DNA of 64,000 bases from the NCBI GenBank assembly GCA_964304625.1, contig OZ199840.1:372001-436000 (forward strand), given 5' to 3'. This stretch comes from Kudoa neothunni (lineage: Eukaryota > Cnidaria). A program made the translations under genes and the position numbers. Positions 38,726-52,289 of this stretch are shown piece after piece. The notes beneath the pieces were generated by a model that worked only from the letters and a program-made list of their open reading frames with translations, did no database searches and had not been told where the DNA came from. How positions within the stretch are numbered: the stretch's first letter is position 1; the number at the start of each line of letters is the position of its first letter.

Positions 38726-40800
38726 TTAATCAGTAGCTCCTTCTACGACTTTATGATTATCTGCTTCTGCTTCTTCTTCTTCTTGACTTGTTTTATCTTC
38801 ATTCCCTTGACCTTCGCTTTGCGAGTTATCATTAGTATCTTGTGAAGTGGGCGATGTGTTGGAAGTGGTTGATGCAGGTTCTTCGTCACTTTTAGGAGCT
38901 GTAGTAGTCTCAGTAGTAGTTGCTGGGGTTGTTGTTGGTTCAGGGAAAGTAACTTCACTTACACCTACAATGCAAATGTAATTGCAAAGGTCTTCAGTTT
39001 CAAAGTTGTTCGCATTTCCACCAATTCCAGTATATGCAAATCGTTTACACGCCTTTTCTTTATCATCGTAATACCATCTTGGCAATGTGCTTGCTTCATT
39101 TCCATTACCAGGATCTTTTGGTTCACTGCATACAGTTGGAATATCGGGAAAATTGGATTCTGTTGAGTTTTCGTTAACTTTAAACATTAAATTATATAAT
39201 TTATGTTAAAAAATAGAAAATTACTTGCAGGACAGGCACTAATACATTCTCCAGCTGTATCGAAATAATTTTTGGTTGAGTCTACTTCAACATCAACAGC
39301 CATCATTTGCATACAGAGTTTATTTGCGGAATTGAAGTAATATTTAGTTGTAATATGCCCCTCGGTTGTTGGTTGGTATGCAACAGAATTGCATCTTTCA
39401 TTTGCTGCTTCGCCAGCTATGTTTGTTTATTCAGTTTATTTAATTTATATATTTGAATTACTGTGACATTTTTGTTGGCATTGAGAAAATGAATCAAAGA
39501 CACCCCGTGATCCAGTTTTGTCTACTATCGCATGGACACAGGTGGACTTTTCACTGTCACGTACAATCTTTATTTCGGTTGCAGTAGCCGTATTTGAACT
39601 TAAAATTGCCCCCACTTCGCAGTCAACTTTGTTAGGTATGTTGTAAGATTCTTCAGTGGCTATTTTAAATTAAAAATAGCACAAATTAATAAAACATTAC
39701 TTATGCATGTGCCCTTGCAAGCTTCTTCGCTTGGAAATGAGTATTTGGGCTCGTTACATCCTTTATATTCATATTTGTTGCAAGTTCCTGCAGCATTAGA
39801 TGCTCCTTTTCTGAAGTAATATCTTTCAACTGCTGCTTTATTGCAAACATTAAATTTTCCGTTTCCATTGTCTGAAAGATCAGTTGTAGAATCGGGATTT
39901 CCATTCGCCAAGCAAGCACCAACACGACTCGCATAGTCATATTCAACTAAATTATTATAGAAATATTAAATCAAGTGTTATAATACATTCTTTGTTGCAT
40001 TCTTCTAACGACGCGAAATTATTGAAGTTTTCGCCACCAGCTCCTCTGTACAAAAAGCTTTTGCAAGTAGCTGTAGCTTTATCAACGTAATATCTGGTAG
40101 GATAAGATTTTAAATGAATTCTATGATTTTTGTCTGGATTAAAATCATATTTTGTGTCCGCTAAAATTTATTAAAGTAAGTGTTTTTATACTCAAATTAC
40201 CAGTGAGATAACAAAAAGGTATGCAGGTTGAGACAATATAGATCAACGCTTGTAGGTAAATCTTCATGTCTTTAATTATCTAAAATTTTAATATGTGAGG
40301 AGGATTAAAAATATGTTATATTATTCATGAATGAGTTCATTAATAATTTTGGCAATAGTCGGTATCACTATTATTTTCACAATGAATCGATTAAACCTAT
40401 CGTTAGAATACACCAATAACAAAATAGATTGGAGTCGGTCGTTAATCATTCATGTAAAATCAATATGCATCTAAATTATCATAGTTCACATTTATTATAA
40501 TATTTATCGTTAAATATGTTTATTCTTTTTCTATTTTAATCTTTATAAGAACAGTGTATATCAAATGCTTAGTTTTTAGAGAAATTATAGTAATTATTAA
40601 AACGTAATCAACAGTTTTTTTAATTATAATATTCAACGTAGATGAAATACATATTTTTCAAATCAATAATTTTGTTATATTTTTAAATCGTTTAATAAAA
40701 AATTTAACAAAGAGTACTTATCTAATATAAATTAATTAATACCATAAAATAGATGTATATATTAAATTAAAGAAAAGTTTTTATTTATTAAATTACAAGT
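38215..40800 (-). repeat. Duplicated segment D2, copy a (carries Kunitz copy 3)
   Basis: Similar to 58,880-61,490 in the same orientation, about 20.7 kb away, including about 500 bp of 5' flank ('AATAGATTGGAGTCGGT' and 'CGTTAAATATGTTTATTCTT' in both) and about 500 bp of 3' flank. Introns and spacing are kept, so the duplication was at DNA level. Confidence 0.8.
38726..40267 (-). CDS. Kunitz copy 3: secreted protein with five Kunitz-type domains
   Basis: Inferred exons: 40267-40201, 40160-39987, 39946-39701, 39659-39462, 39416-39225, 39177-38726; 442 residues in an unbroken frame. Introns are 40-47 bp and all phase 1. Residues 1-22 are a signal peptide (MKIYLQALIYIVSTCIPFC). Domain 1 (about 23-80) keeps only the C3-C5 pair. 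Domain 2 (80-162) has all six cysteines ('FNVCNKAAVERYYF', 'YKGCNEPKYSFPSEEACKGTC'), but the C1-C2 loop is 24 residues, not 8. Domain 3 (162-228), domain 4 (228-292) and domain 5 (about 305-360, 'PRWYYDDKEKACKRF', 'GIGGNANNF') lack C2 and C4. The tail (360-442) is Thr/Pro-rich, then acidic. The P1-like residue of domain 2 is Asn, unlike the Lys/Arg of trypsin inhibitors. Likely extracellular; inhibitor activity is doubtful for most domains. Confidence 0.85.
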
Positions 40801-42093
40801 AATTTAGTGAATATCTCTTCATAAATCAAGAATAATTCGATAGATAATATTAATGTTCACGTGGTGTGTTTCAATTATAATATCTGCAAAACAATCTTGA
40901 TATATGGTTAGCAATGGCGATTTTAGAAACGGATAAATTACGACGGTAGACCCATTTTAAGGTAATACACTCGTTAATTATGTATTCGCTTTTGTATGTA
41001 TTTCAAAAATAATTATCTGGGTGAAATTAGAGACTATGTCGAGCTTAAAACGTAAGTTTCTTTGAAAATTGATATCGTACTAGTTTTATTTATTTTATCT
41101 TTTAAATATGTATTTAAGGTTGTTTGTTCAGTTTCTCGCTGAGTCATTTGTGGCTAATTTTCATTTAAATAAATTATATCAATATATGTAAGTGCTGTCC
41201 TTTATTTATTAAAATGGAAGAGATAATCTCTGAACTAATTAAGATAACATATTTTTATTAATACAAATATATTCATTACACAAAATATTCATTAATAAAT
41301 TATTCAATAATTTCAGTTAAAATTGGACGAAAACGTAAGGCATTTTTCATACCTAAAATATGAAAATAATTAATTTTTTCGTTTTTTCGTTATTTTTTTA
41401 TCAAAAAATTAATAATGAATTTAAGCCTATCATCCAAGTAAATGCTCTAAAACCGGGTGTAAAATTTAAAGGCAGTGGCTATTACAACGGGAGAAAATTA
41501 CTCCTAAACTAACATGTTTATAAAAATTTCAACTTCATTTTCCTAATAAACGATTTTTTCGCTAAAAAATTAAACTATTATAAAAGAAATCCAAGACAAC
41601 AAATTATCTTATTTTACGGTAATGGATTCAGTGGTTAAAAATTATTTTTAGATCCTTCACTAGCAATTTTTTTATTTATAATTGTAATTATATTTGTCCT
41701 AATTCTGAGAAATATGGATAATGTAAAGTGAAATATCAAAACTTACTAATGTAAATTTACTGGAGTGCGCATGGTTCAGGCAGCGCTCTAACTCCTAAGA
41801 TGAATAATAATGCACTGTTTAAATAACCCCTAAAATGTTATATTTTTACTTTTTCGAGTCTAATATTTTACGTATTAAATGATCTATCTCTTCGCTATAC
41901 AACGATATATTATTTTTATCATACTGCTATTTATTTGGTTATTTATATAACTCAGAGAAAATTTTTTATTTCCATTGAGAATCGTTATTTTACACATATA
42001 ATTAATTTTTTTATTTTTATTTGTTTTTTCTTTATAAAATTGCCAACAACTTTTAATGTAGACCTAGGACACTCAGCGCTCTTTATTTTAGAT
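40801..42093. other. AT-rich spacer
   Basis: No gene or repeat recognised beyond the duplicated 5' flank of Kunitz copy 3. Confidence 0.45.
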
Positions 42094-42135
42094 CAGTGGT
42101 TCTGAAACTTCTTTGCAATGGAACCCTTTAACATT
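42094..42135 (+). repeat. hAT-type terminal sequence
   Basis: 'CAGTGGTTCTGAAACTTCTT' at 42,094, continuing TGCAATGGAACCC, is an excellent match to the end shared by many animal hAT elements (CAGTGGTTCTCAA...GGAACCC). The opposite end was not found within 1.5 kb, so only one terminus is claimed. Confidence 0.6.
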
Positions 42136-45100
42136 ACCTATAATATAATGTTACCCTTATCTAATTTAATCCATTAAGATTATTTCAACAAACCTTAATG
42201 GGTTAATATTTATTATAAAAAAATATTTTATTTATAACACATTTGTCGAAATTGGGATAAGCAAATACATATAATAACGAAATAATTAAAAACACCGTTG
42301 CGTGTATAAAAATGATAGTTTAAAATATGTACATCCCAAAAATATAAAATAATTCTGCAAGATAATTAGAATTTTCTGCGAAGCTAAATCCTTAAGTTAA
42401 TCCTCGCGTTGTATATGATTAGTCATTAATATCGATACATCCCCGTTTAGAAACATTTTAAGTTGTTCTCACACCTACTAAACGAAATTAAATGTTTAAT
42501 AGATCATAACTGTATGTAGCCAATTAAATTATTATTAAATTCTTAGAATACTATTAAGAAAAGAAAAAATTTAACTATATGAAAATCTCTTTAAATAAAT
42601 TCTATTTAAATGATGTACTCTGACTCTCGAATCTATAATTGAGTGTATAAATTTTTAATATCTGTAAAACTCTCGAAATAAAAGAAAAAAACTATTTATT
42701 CCCAAGCGTTAAGGAAATCTTTATCATATATACGCATCAAACCTAATATTCCAACATTTTGGTATCGCTAATATAATATATTCGTGAGAATTTAAAAACT
42801 TGTATTTGTATATTTTTCCATAGTTCCCATATTTTGTGTATTCTATTTCAATCATTATCTATTTTTGTGTTTATAGACATAATTTGTTTCAATAACAATT
42901 AAGATTCCTAGTAACTTTTCAACAAAAAGTACATATGCTGAGATTTTTGTAAATCAGCCAATATTGCCTAATTAGAAATAATTTTAATAATAAAAAAAGT
43001 TGTAAAATCATTTAATTGTTATTTTGCCATTTTCCGATTTCATGTTTTTCATCATAATTAATGTTATTATTGACAATATTTGGAGTAGATTAAATAATTA
43101 TCTCGTTCATATTTATAAAATACAACATTTTCATAAACAAATGTTTGATGTAAATGGTTGTAATTTAGCGTTTTACATTAAATAAAACACAGCAATTTCT
43201 ATAATGACTCCTCTTACATCAAACAAACACCCAAGATTTGTTGTAATAAGACAAAAATTTTTAATTTTTTTGTTTTATTTTAATTTAATTAATGATAGAA
43301 AGAAATAATGTGAGATTTGATGTTATATTAGTGGTAATTTCAACAGGTGTTTCTTTAAAAAAAGACGAATATCGATGAAGATATTTTAACAGAAACTGCA
43401 GTCAAATATTTCTATTCTATTAGGTTCAATATTTATAAATTCAATTCATAAGATAGGAGAGATTTTGTTAAATTATTAATAATTTTAACCTCCCATAGAT
43501 TATTCCGGCCCCTTAATTATGAATGAATCTATAAGAATTCACATTTTGAATGTTCGTCGGTACTAATATACGTTGTAATAACACCATTTCAAATTTTTAA
43601 AAGAATTCAGACGTAATAAAATTCTCATGCTAGATAATTAAAAATTTGGTATAAGTTATTTTTATTTTTTTGTTGATTATCCATATTGGAGGTCGTATTG
43701 TCGAAGTAAAGATAAGTATGAAGAAAAAGTAGAGAATGACCTATTTTGGTGGTGTAATATCCTTGGCAGAGAGAAAAGAAGAACGACGAAAACATTCCTC
43801 TATATAGTTAGACACGAAGTAGAAAAAAAATTTACTTCGATATAACTTTCAGCATATTGTAGCTGAGTGAACTTTATAGATAAAAATTCAAATAACTCGT
43901 TATAAAGTATTAACATTATCTGATTAATTGGGGTGTATCCCAAATTAAATAAAGCATGGATTTTTCTCTCGGAAGATGGATCACTCAAATGAGCTTCCTG
44001 GCGACAACGCGGAGCATATAAACACGATTGAAACGAAGAATGACATTAACAACAAATGATTTTACCCAAGTGAAACAAGAAAAGATGTGTTAGATATGTC
44101 ATAATCTGTAACTTTTATCATTATTGTTATTTTTACATTTGGTATCTTATTGAGTCTATATTTCGAAGGAATTATCTTGACGGAACGTAAGATGAATTTA
44201 TGAGAGTCATTTGACACGTCTCGGTATATAATGTAGATTGGATTAGCGAAATTTAAGAAGTTTTATTTATTTGGGTTAAAGTCTAAATACCAATTTTTGG
44301 CTTTATAAATTGTTTGTTTTATTTCTCGACGGATTATATCAATTCATAGATAATGATTTGAGTACGACATATTTCTTTTAAATAATAAATTAATGTTTTT
44401 CAGTATCTTAATCTTGCAAAAAAGGAGAATCCTAAACCGATTACGCCATAAATTTTGGGATATTGAGCATAAATTAATTAATGGTTTTTAATATAACATA
44501 ACAGTATGAATAAATACTATTTTCATCCAAGTTTCAATATAAGCTATGGTTTTCCGGTTTTAAGGATAGATAATATTTTACAATCCAAATGAACCATTTA
44601 TTATTGGCTAAAAACCTACTTCAAAAATAAGATCTATTGATAGTTTGGGTTAGTTTTTAATGTAAAGCCTACATCCAAAATAGATGGTAACGTCCTAATT
44701 TAAAGAAATAAATAACGCAGGCCTCATAGTCGGAGATAAGGGGAAGCATGCTATCAAAATTTAACAACAATATGATAAATGAAAATTATTGTAAAGAAAT
44801 TAGATTCAATTAGCTCACATACATAATATGCCTATAAAATACAATTTAATTTAAATATAACAAAGACTATACACATTAATAGACCCTATCTTATATAAAA
44901 AACATATTTGTAAGGAAAAACTTCATGTACGATATACGATAAGGGTTTGGCCGGACACGTAAACAATGAAATTTACAAATAATTTCCTAACAAAAAAATC
45001 ATTTATTATTCTCAAGTTAAACGGAAATTATAATAGATTTATTGTTGTTGATAATGTAACAGTTGAGTTAATTATACAGCATCATTCTTACGGGTAAAAC

Positions 45101-47191
45101 TTACAAGAATTCTCATTTTTCAATATCTTACAAATAGTACATAGACAAATGAAAACCCGTAGCATTAATAACTGACCGTATAATAACTAATTTTAAGGTA
45201 TATAAAGAATGAGTAACTCGAAACCTCCTTGGGGTACGTTCGGCGCACTAATTATGAGGTTATGGATTTGAGACAAATGGCGAGCAACATGAACATGTGC
45301 GAAGTTATTATGTTTGCGCAAAGCGATGCGGTGGTTAAATGCTGTGATCTGTGGTACGCAATAGGGGATTCGAATTGGATATTATGATGTGCGGTGCAGG
45401 GGTCGGATTAATATTTAATCTTTTATCGCGGTGCGCATGATGGGGATTATATATATTTAGAAGTTTTCCTGGATTGTATACGAGCTCCTAATATTTCTTA
45501 TGGGGAAATTAAAGAATAATTTCTTTTTACAAACAAATTTCTAAGATATAATTTGAATCGAAACTTTTCTGTTGAGGGAATTTATTTATATGAGACCTTG
45601 TTCTGAATGATGATACCAGTTGTGTTCAGTAGAATTAAAACTGTTGGCAGATACGATAAGATAAAGTGTTATCTAGCTGAACTTGCTTTCACCAATATAA
45701 AAGTATGATGAATCATCTTTTAGTGCCCATAGAAAATTTAGAAATTTCTGAGTTGCAAAGTGATTTAAAAAAGTTCTAATCAATAACTTTGGCTCTACAG
45801 AAATCGAGTATTATTATAGCACATGCAAATAACTTTTTCGATTAAGTTATTAAAGCGTAGCCAAAATTGTAGGAACCCCTATGTAATAATACAAATATTA
45901 TACATTCAAAGAGTTCTGAAAACAGATCTTTCAAAATTCATGAGGATAGAATTGATGAATTAACTTCTGATGGGATACATGCTGTGTTCAATCTAAAATT
46001 GTCCTGAGTAAATTTTAATAGAAGAAACCGACTCTTATTGAATCCAATTATTTTTCCCTTAATGTCACAGGAAAACTAACATTGAAACAAACAATCAAAA
46101 TTCCTTGCTATATAAGCACAAGATTTATTCTATCATCCTCTAATCTGGCTTGGAAGATATTCAGCTTCGGTGGTTAACCTTTGACGAACTCCGCCAAAAT
46201 TATTCCCCATAAATCCAGAAACGCAAATATTTCTAAAAGAAAATAAAAGATTCTGGATCTATAAAATTGTTTAGAAAGTTGTTTCATCAAATTTACAATT
46301 TATAGTTCATTTTTCTCTATTTTATCGTCCTGTTATTGTATTTAGTTTATGTCATATCTCGTATGTCAAAGTTTATTGTTTATCTTGACATTTTTTATTA
46401 TTTATGTAAAAGCTAAAAATAAGACGAACTGCAGAAAAACCATTTTGTTTAATTTTATTTCAATTTACATTGGATTATGCGGTTTCAATAAATGTCCAAA
46501 CATGCCCTGCATAACGTAGTTCAAATTTTAGATGCTTTAGATAAAAATGTTTTATCAATAAAATATTGAACCCTTCTCCCCATGAGATTTCAAATATAAT
46601 TATTCAGACATTATTTATACCCATTAATTAACTTTTTTTAACTTAAACTTTATGTTAATGTTTTAAAATATGAAAGATTTCTTTGTTACTTTTATTTGAG
46701 ACCAAAATAACTAATGGAATATATTTATGCTAAAGTATATAAATGAAATGTAGTGATGTTGGATTTTCCCCAATAATTTTCTAATAATTGCAATTAATTG
46801 ATTTTGAAAATTTACAATTAAAATTAATTAATTAATTTTTGATCACATCCGAAGATTTTCAATCATATCTTGTCCAAATGCATCGTATTAAAACTGAAAA
46901 TACGTATGAATTGTAGGTGAAGCTTTATTGTAACAGTTACGAGGATGGATTTAATCTTGCACCAAGAAATATGATAATTAACTTAAGAGTTAATATTTGA
47001 TTCATGATATTCTAAATACAGTTCATAAGAATTTAGAAAAACAATATATTCGAGATAATTTTGGAATAAGTAAAATTTGTAGAAATTAAATCAAATTAAA
47101 ATAATAGGTCTAATGTTATTATTTATCGGATTTAAGTATAACCCTTACATAAAGAATGGAGACAATTTTTTCACTACGTTTTTGTAGACTA
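42136..47191. other. Long AT-rich spacer (about 5 kb)
   Basis: No gene recognised. The short minus ORF at 43,800-43,988 has no recognisable similarity. About 45,230-45,440 is locally GC-richer and contains a weak tRNA-like A/B-box pair (see separate entry). Confidence 0.4.
45325..45390 (+). other. Weak tRNA-like / SINE-head sequence
   Basis: 'GCGGTGGTTAAATGCTGTG' resembles a class II tRNA A-box region, and 'GGGGATTCGAATTGG' about 50 bp on resembles a B box. No cloverleaf could be drawn, so this is at best a tRNA-derived fragment. Confidence 0.25.
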
Positions 47192-47411
47192 CAGTGGTGA
47201 CCGGTTCTTTCGCAATCCCCTCGCGATCGCGTAAAAGGTACGAACTATTGATTCAAATCAATTGGTTGTTATTTTTATGGTTATGCGCAAAATGAGTAAA
47301 AATTTAATATTAAAACTTCTGGGTACATTGGTTGACGGATTCTAAGTAGTACCGATTTTATGTACTTTTTCTCGACCCCCGTCATAAATACGTAGAATCC
47401 GTCAGTCACTG
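47192..47411. mobile_element. Tc1/mariner-like MITE, about 220 bp
   Basis: Flanked by TA on both sides (47,190-47,191 and 47,412-47,413), the expected target duplication. Termini are CAGTGGTGACCGG (left) and CAGTGACTGACGG (right, inverted). No coding capacity. Confidence 0.6.
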
Positions 47412-47413
47412 TA

Positions 47414-49607
47414 ATATCTATTTAAAATATTTATTTTCTTGTCTTAAGTCTTAATTAATATTCCCATAACACTATGGGATTAAACTCAACAACATTATCC
47501 TACTTTTCTGAACTATGTAGTTTAAAATATATTTTGAACTCTTGGAAATGTGACGATGCCATTTTAATTAAACAGTTTTACAGTCATTTAATTCATCTTT
47601 TTCAAATTTTTCATCATTATTGCCATGTTAAACATATTTTTCCGGGATGAGCAAACAACAAAAGTAAAAATCGGTACATTATCTCCTTCTATCTAATGCA
47701 AATTGGTAGGAAATTTTGATTGATATTTTTGTCTACACTCGGTTCTAAATGACCTTATACATTAATCAAATCATCCTCATTTTGTTTCCTAACATATAGA
47801 TCTTTTTTAAATGCAGCCTTTCTAAAATATTTTTTAATTGTTTCGACGGATACATCATATCAGGTCTCCATAATTAACAATAAAGTCTCATGTATATCTG
47901 GATGATGGGATGGAAATTTAATTTAATAGAAAATTTAATTTTTTTATAATTAGCTGTAAACTAATTTATGATATCTAAATCAAAATGTTGAAGTACACTT
48001 GGAGTTTATAGAAAAAATACCAGTTTAATATGAGTAAATTCAATAGTTTGAAGACGCTTTGCGTTGTCAATAAATAATACAATTATGTTACCTTTAAGTT
48101 GTAATTTTTTAATAAATCCATCAGGATGCAAGTAAATTCTTTGTTTAGCTATCCCCGCAACTGAATTCGCTTTGTATATGTGGATGGATTGTTTCACATT
48201 TTGGAAGTATTTGAACTTTTCGCATTTTCAATTATTAAATGAAATAATTATGCATTAACTATCTAAAAAAACCGTCGCATATTTTTTGGAAAATTTATAA
48301 TTTTTGAATTCGAATTTCTTGAAATGTTACATAGCTAATTTTTAATAGTTTTACTTCAAATACACAAATATCATTAATTCTTTTGTGTAAATAAAACGAA
48401 GCAGATTCGTTTACGTTAAAAATATACTATTCATCACAGTAATTCAAAATATTTTTCAATTAAGATATCCAGTCTTCAAAGTCTATAGGGTTAACATCAT
48501 TGGCCTCTCCACGAAAATTCAATCTTTTTAGAATCATTCTCTTTTTCATCTTTATACTTAGATTTGAAAATTTTATTTCCTATAGTTATAATTTCAAACG
48601 CATAATGTAAAATTCTCTTCGAACTCATCCATTTGATCCAGCTAAATATATCTCTGTCGAGATTCTTATTTGAACTCGTCTTAAGAGATTAGCTTATCAT
48701 ATGTATAGTTAAGGATTCAATAGTTTCATTTTATTCCTTCAATATATATAGCTTAATGCGGAAATGGTTGGAGGTAGACGCAGAAGTACTGTGACAAATT
48801 TGGCATCAACTTCGACATGTTTTAAAAATACCTAATTATTTCGTATTTCAATTTTGATCATCTATCAACAGTCGTTACTTTATTTTCAGTCACTTGAATT
48901 ATTCAAAATCTTAGACAATATTCCAAAAATCAAACTAAAAATGCGATCTACCGATTCTCATTTGCTTTTAATATCTCATATATTATACTGAATAATGGAT
49001 AATATTATAAACGATCAATTATTTTAACGTACTTGCATTTGGAACGATTCAGGGTATTGATGAGGCATATGAAAAGAATTTTCTTAAAAAACTAAGGACT
49101 GTCTGTGTTACGAACTAGCGGTTCACTACCGTTTATTTTTAAAGACCTAATTAATCTTTATATATTCATTAGAAAAGATTTTTCTTAAAATCATAGACAT
49201 CGCTAACTTAAATTATTGATTATAATGAATGTAAAGATAATAGTGACATCTAATTAATCATTTAACTTTTAAACAGTTTTTCGATATCCCTTGTATTTAA
49301 ATTAAAAATTATTGTATATGGAAAAATGGAACACCTTTTCTAATTTTGGTTATTCAATATTTTAGCCTTTATTAAATGTTATCAATACGAAATCTATAAG
49401 ATTAGTGTTGTAAAAACAAACATGGAACTTTACTTTAGATATATTAATTATTGTTAAATACTTAATGTAATTATATATATATATATGTTTGATAAAACTG
49501 ATTGATTTAATCCTAATCGTATTCATTCATTGAAAATTATTAATGATTTATACATCTTATGATTATTATTGCTCGCTCCGATATTTCCCCAGACATTCGA
49601 TAAAATA
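47414..49607. other. Long AT-rich spacer
   Basis: No gene recognised. The short minus ORF at 48,006-48,197 has no similarity I recognise. A short (AT)n run lies at about 49,472-49,487. Confidence 0.45.
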
Positions 49608-51085
49608 ATGAGATCCTCACTTTATAAAATAATATACATTACATCCTTATCTTATTACCTAGCTGGTAATTACCACATTTTAGCAATAAATTTATCTACA
49701 CATTAGATCCGATTTTGCCATCCTACGAAAGAGATGAAGGAGATTGGCCTATAGATGTCGAAAAAAGCATGAGCAACGTCATCGACCGTTGGTTCATTGA
49801 TATCAATGACGCTAAATGCAAACCCCTAGAATATCGAGGAATCAAGGGAAATTATAACAATTTTGCATCAAAAGGACTTTGTGAAATGCACGGTATGTCA
49901 TGCATTAATATTTTCCATATTAATGTTCTCTCAAGGTAAGTTGACCGAAAGGGAAAAACTCCAAGGATGTAAAAAACAAATGCACCCAGGACATTGCGTT
50001 AAAAATTCCAATACAGTACAAAAATTCCACTTTAATCCAACTACTGCCAGATGTGAGGCCTTCGACTATAATGGATGTGGTGGAAGTTTTAATAGATATG
50101 AAAATGCCACTGAGTGCTATCTTTATTGTTTGAGTAAACTAACTATTCTTAATTGGAAATATTATTAAATACCCTCAATTAGACAAAAAAAATGGAGGGC
50201 TCACAAATGCTGATGACTCAAAATTAACTGATCTTGATAATAAAGATAAATATTCGGTGCCAAACACTTTGGACTGCACATTAAGACCCGACGTTAGAGA
50301 TAAAGATCCAAGCACTGCCATCATTGCGGATACCAACAACAATAAGTGTGCTTTTGCGGCTGCTTCAATAGATTCGAATACAAGAGGAATATTTAACTCA
50401 TTTTCTGAATGTGTCAAAACATGCTATCGTATTATAATTATTTAAATCTATGATTTTTATCCTTTTAGCTAATTCAAGCAATACCGCCATTGGTGGTGAG
50501 GTCACCAGGGAAAATAGGAAAGTTGCAGCTTGTGACAGCAATCCCTCACAAACAGCTATAACTATCACAGGAACTTCTGATAATACTATTTTCAGATACT
50601 ATTATGATAAATCAAATGATGTATGTAAAAGAATGGAAACTGGCCCCGTTTCAGGCAATGATTTCAATCCATCAAATAATAGTTTCCCTACCATGGAAAT
50701 GTGTCATAGTTATTGCGGCGCAGGTACGAATTTTTCTACGTTCTATAAAATATAAAATTGTTTATAAAGTTGATTCATATGACTTCTATTGAGTAAAATT
50801 AAGAAACTTGAAATAAATTTAGGAGGCTATAAGAAAGAGATAAAAATAGAAGAAACATGCAAATTAGGAAAATTGGGCGAAGGAAGTGATGGACCTTTTA
50901 AAGCAAACAGATATTATTATGATTATAAAGATAAAAAGTGTATATCATTTTGTTACAAAGGATATGGTGGAAACACGAACAACTTTAAAACAAGTGCGCA
51001 ATGCCAAAAAATATGTGGAGACATTTATAATGAAGGCAAAGATGCTGAGAATGATGAGGGCGTAAAGTGTCCAAGTACCATTTGA
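49608..51085 (+). CDS. Kunitz copy 4: divergent secreted five-domain Kunitz-type protein
   Basis: Inferred exons: 49608-49665, 49707-49892, 49936-50133, 50183-50428, 50469-50723, 50823-51085; 401 residues, frame intact, introns 40-49 bp except the last (99 bp), all phase 1. Residues 1-19 are a signal peptide. The exon plan is that of copies 1, 3 and 5, but the sequence is far diverged and the Thr/acidic tail is missing. Domain 2 (exon 3, about 82-147) is the best Kunitz domain in the window: six cysteines with C1-C2 of 8, 'PGHCVKNSNTVQKFHF', then 'RCEAFDYNGCGGSFNRYENA' and 'ECYLYC'. The P1-like residue is Val, which would favour elastase-like rather than trypsin-like proteases if active. Domains 1, 3, 4 and 5 lack the C2/C4 pair. 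Domain 5 has an additional Cys after C3 ('KKCISFCYKGYGGN'). Confidence 0.85.
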
Positions 51086-51990
51086 ATATAAAAATCATAA
51101 TTGATTACTTCAAGAATAAACATTAATTTTTTCACAAAATTATTCTTACTATTTTTGTAAAGAAATAAATTGATCAAATATTTTTTCAAATCGATATTAA
51201 AATCGCGCCGTATAGTAAATACAATCAGCACATTAAACTTAAATATAAATCAATCACAAAATCTATATCTGAATTTATTTAAATCAATATTATAATATGA
51301 TATCTTAGGAACGTGAACATTTTATTTTCTAATTTAATTTTTATATACTACCTATGTCTATGCGGTTTTTATTTAATTGAAAAAGCTTAATCTATTATTT
51401 ATCAATTTTTAGTTATTGGTTCTGTATTTAATGTGTATTCGATGGATATATTGTTAAAAATCAATGAATTTATTGAATGGTAGTAAAAAATGTTTTCCAA
51501 TTGATCTCTAGAAAAATATTTAATGTTAAAAATGTATAACCATTTTAACATCAAAATTCTTCGGTAATTATTTTGAAATATCAACTTCAATATTTTTTGT
51601 TATATTTTTGGAAATTTTTAATTCGCAATTTCACTAATTTTATGAGGTTTGGTATTAATTGAGTCTAAGAACAACGGCACTTAGGTTTAAAACTTAATCA
51701 ATCAAAAATTAATAATTTTATACTATAAATTTTCATGTCTTCTATCTTCGAAACTAAAACATTTATCGAGCTGAAGTCATCTGATTAGAATTTTTATACC
51801 AAATGAACTTTTTCCTTAACCTTTAACAAGCATTGATTAAAATTAGTACGTCAAAAATTATCTCTAATCTACAAAGAGCATGCTCGTTGACATTGTATAT
51901 GGACATCGGGAGTTATTGATGTTCAACAACCCCTATCCACATAATAGTCACCATATGACGAACTTTCGCCGGAGCGCGCTGCGCGACCTC
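51086..51990. other. 3' flank of Kunitz copy 4
   Basis: AT-rich, no gene. A GC-rich patch at 51,965-51,990 (GGAGCGCGCTGCGCGACC) precedes the hairpin. Confidence 0.4.
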
Positions 51991-51993
51991 TGG

Positions 51994-52035
51994 TTTAATC
52001 TGTAAACAGTTTGTAAGGATTGTTTACAGATTAAA
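51994..52035. repeat. Perfect 15-bp inverted repeat (hairpin)
   Basis: TTTAATCTGTAAACA (51,994-52,008) and its exact reverse complement (52,021-52,035) enclose a 12-base loop. No poly-T follows. It could be a fold-back transposon end or a small-RNA hairpin; nothing decides. Confidence 0.85.
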
Positions 52036-52163
52036 TATAGTCAAAACTAATGTCATATAAGTATTATTTATCTTACCAATAGCCATTTTCTACTATGAAA
52101 ACCTATTATTAGAATCCATTACAAGAATTTATAGTTCGATATCTGATTAAATTATGCGTTTAA

Positions 52164-52180
52164 AATATATATATATATAT

Positions 52181-52216
<36 letters not shown>
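52164..52216. repeat. Microsatellite (TA)n then (GATA)n
   Basis: About nine TA units run directly into about nine GATA units without interruption. Confidence 0.95.
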
Positions 52217-52289
52217 TCCATTACATCTGTTTTATTGAGCATGCTGCGTCGAAAATTCGCCTTACGAATTGTGACACCCAATGTATGTT

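Noticed and set aside
45230-45440. Functional tRNA gene in the GC-richer patch
   Set aside because: Box-like motifs are present but no acceptor stem or cloverleaf can be drawn.
52164-52216. CRISPR-like array
   Set aside because: It is a simple TA/GATA microsatellite with no spacers.
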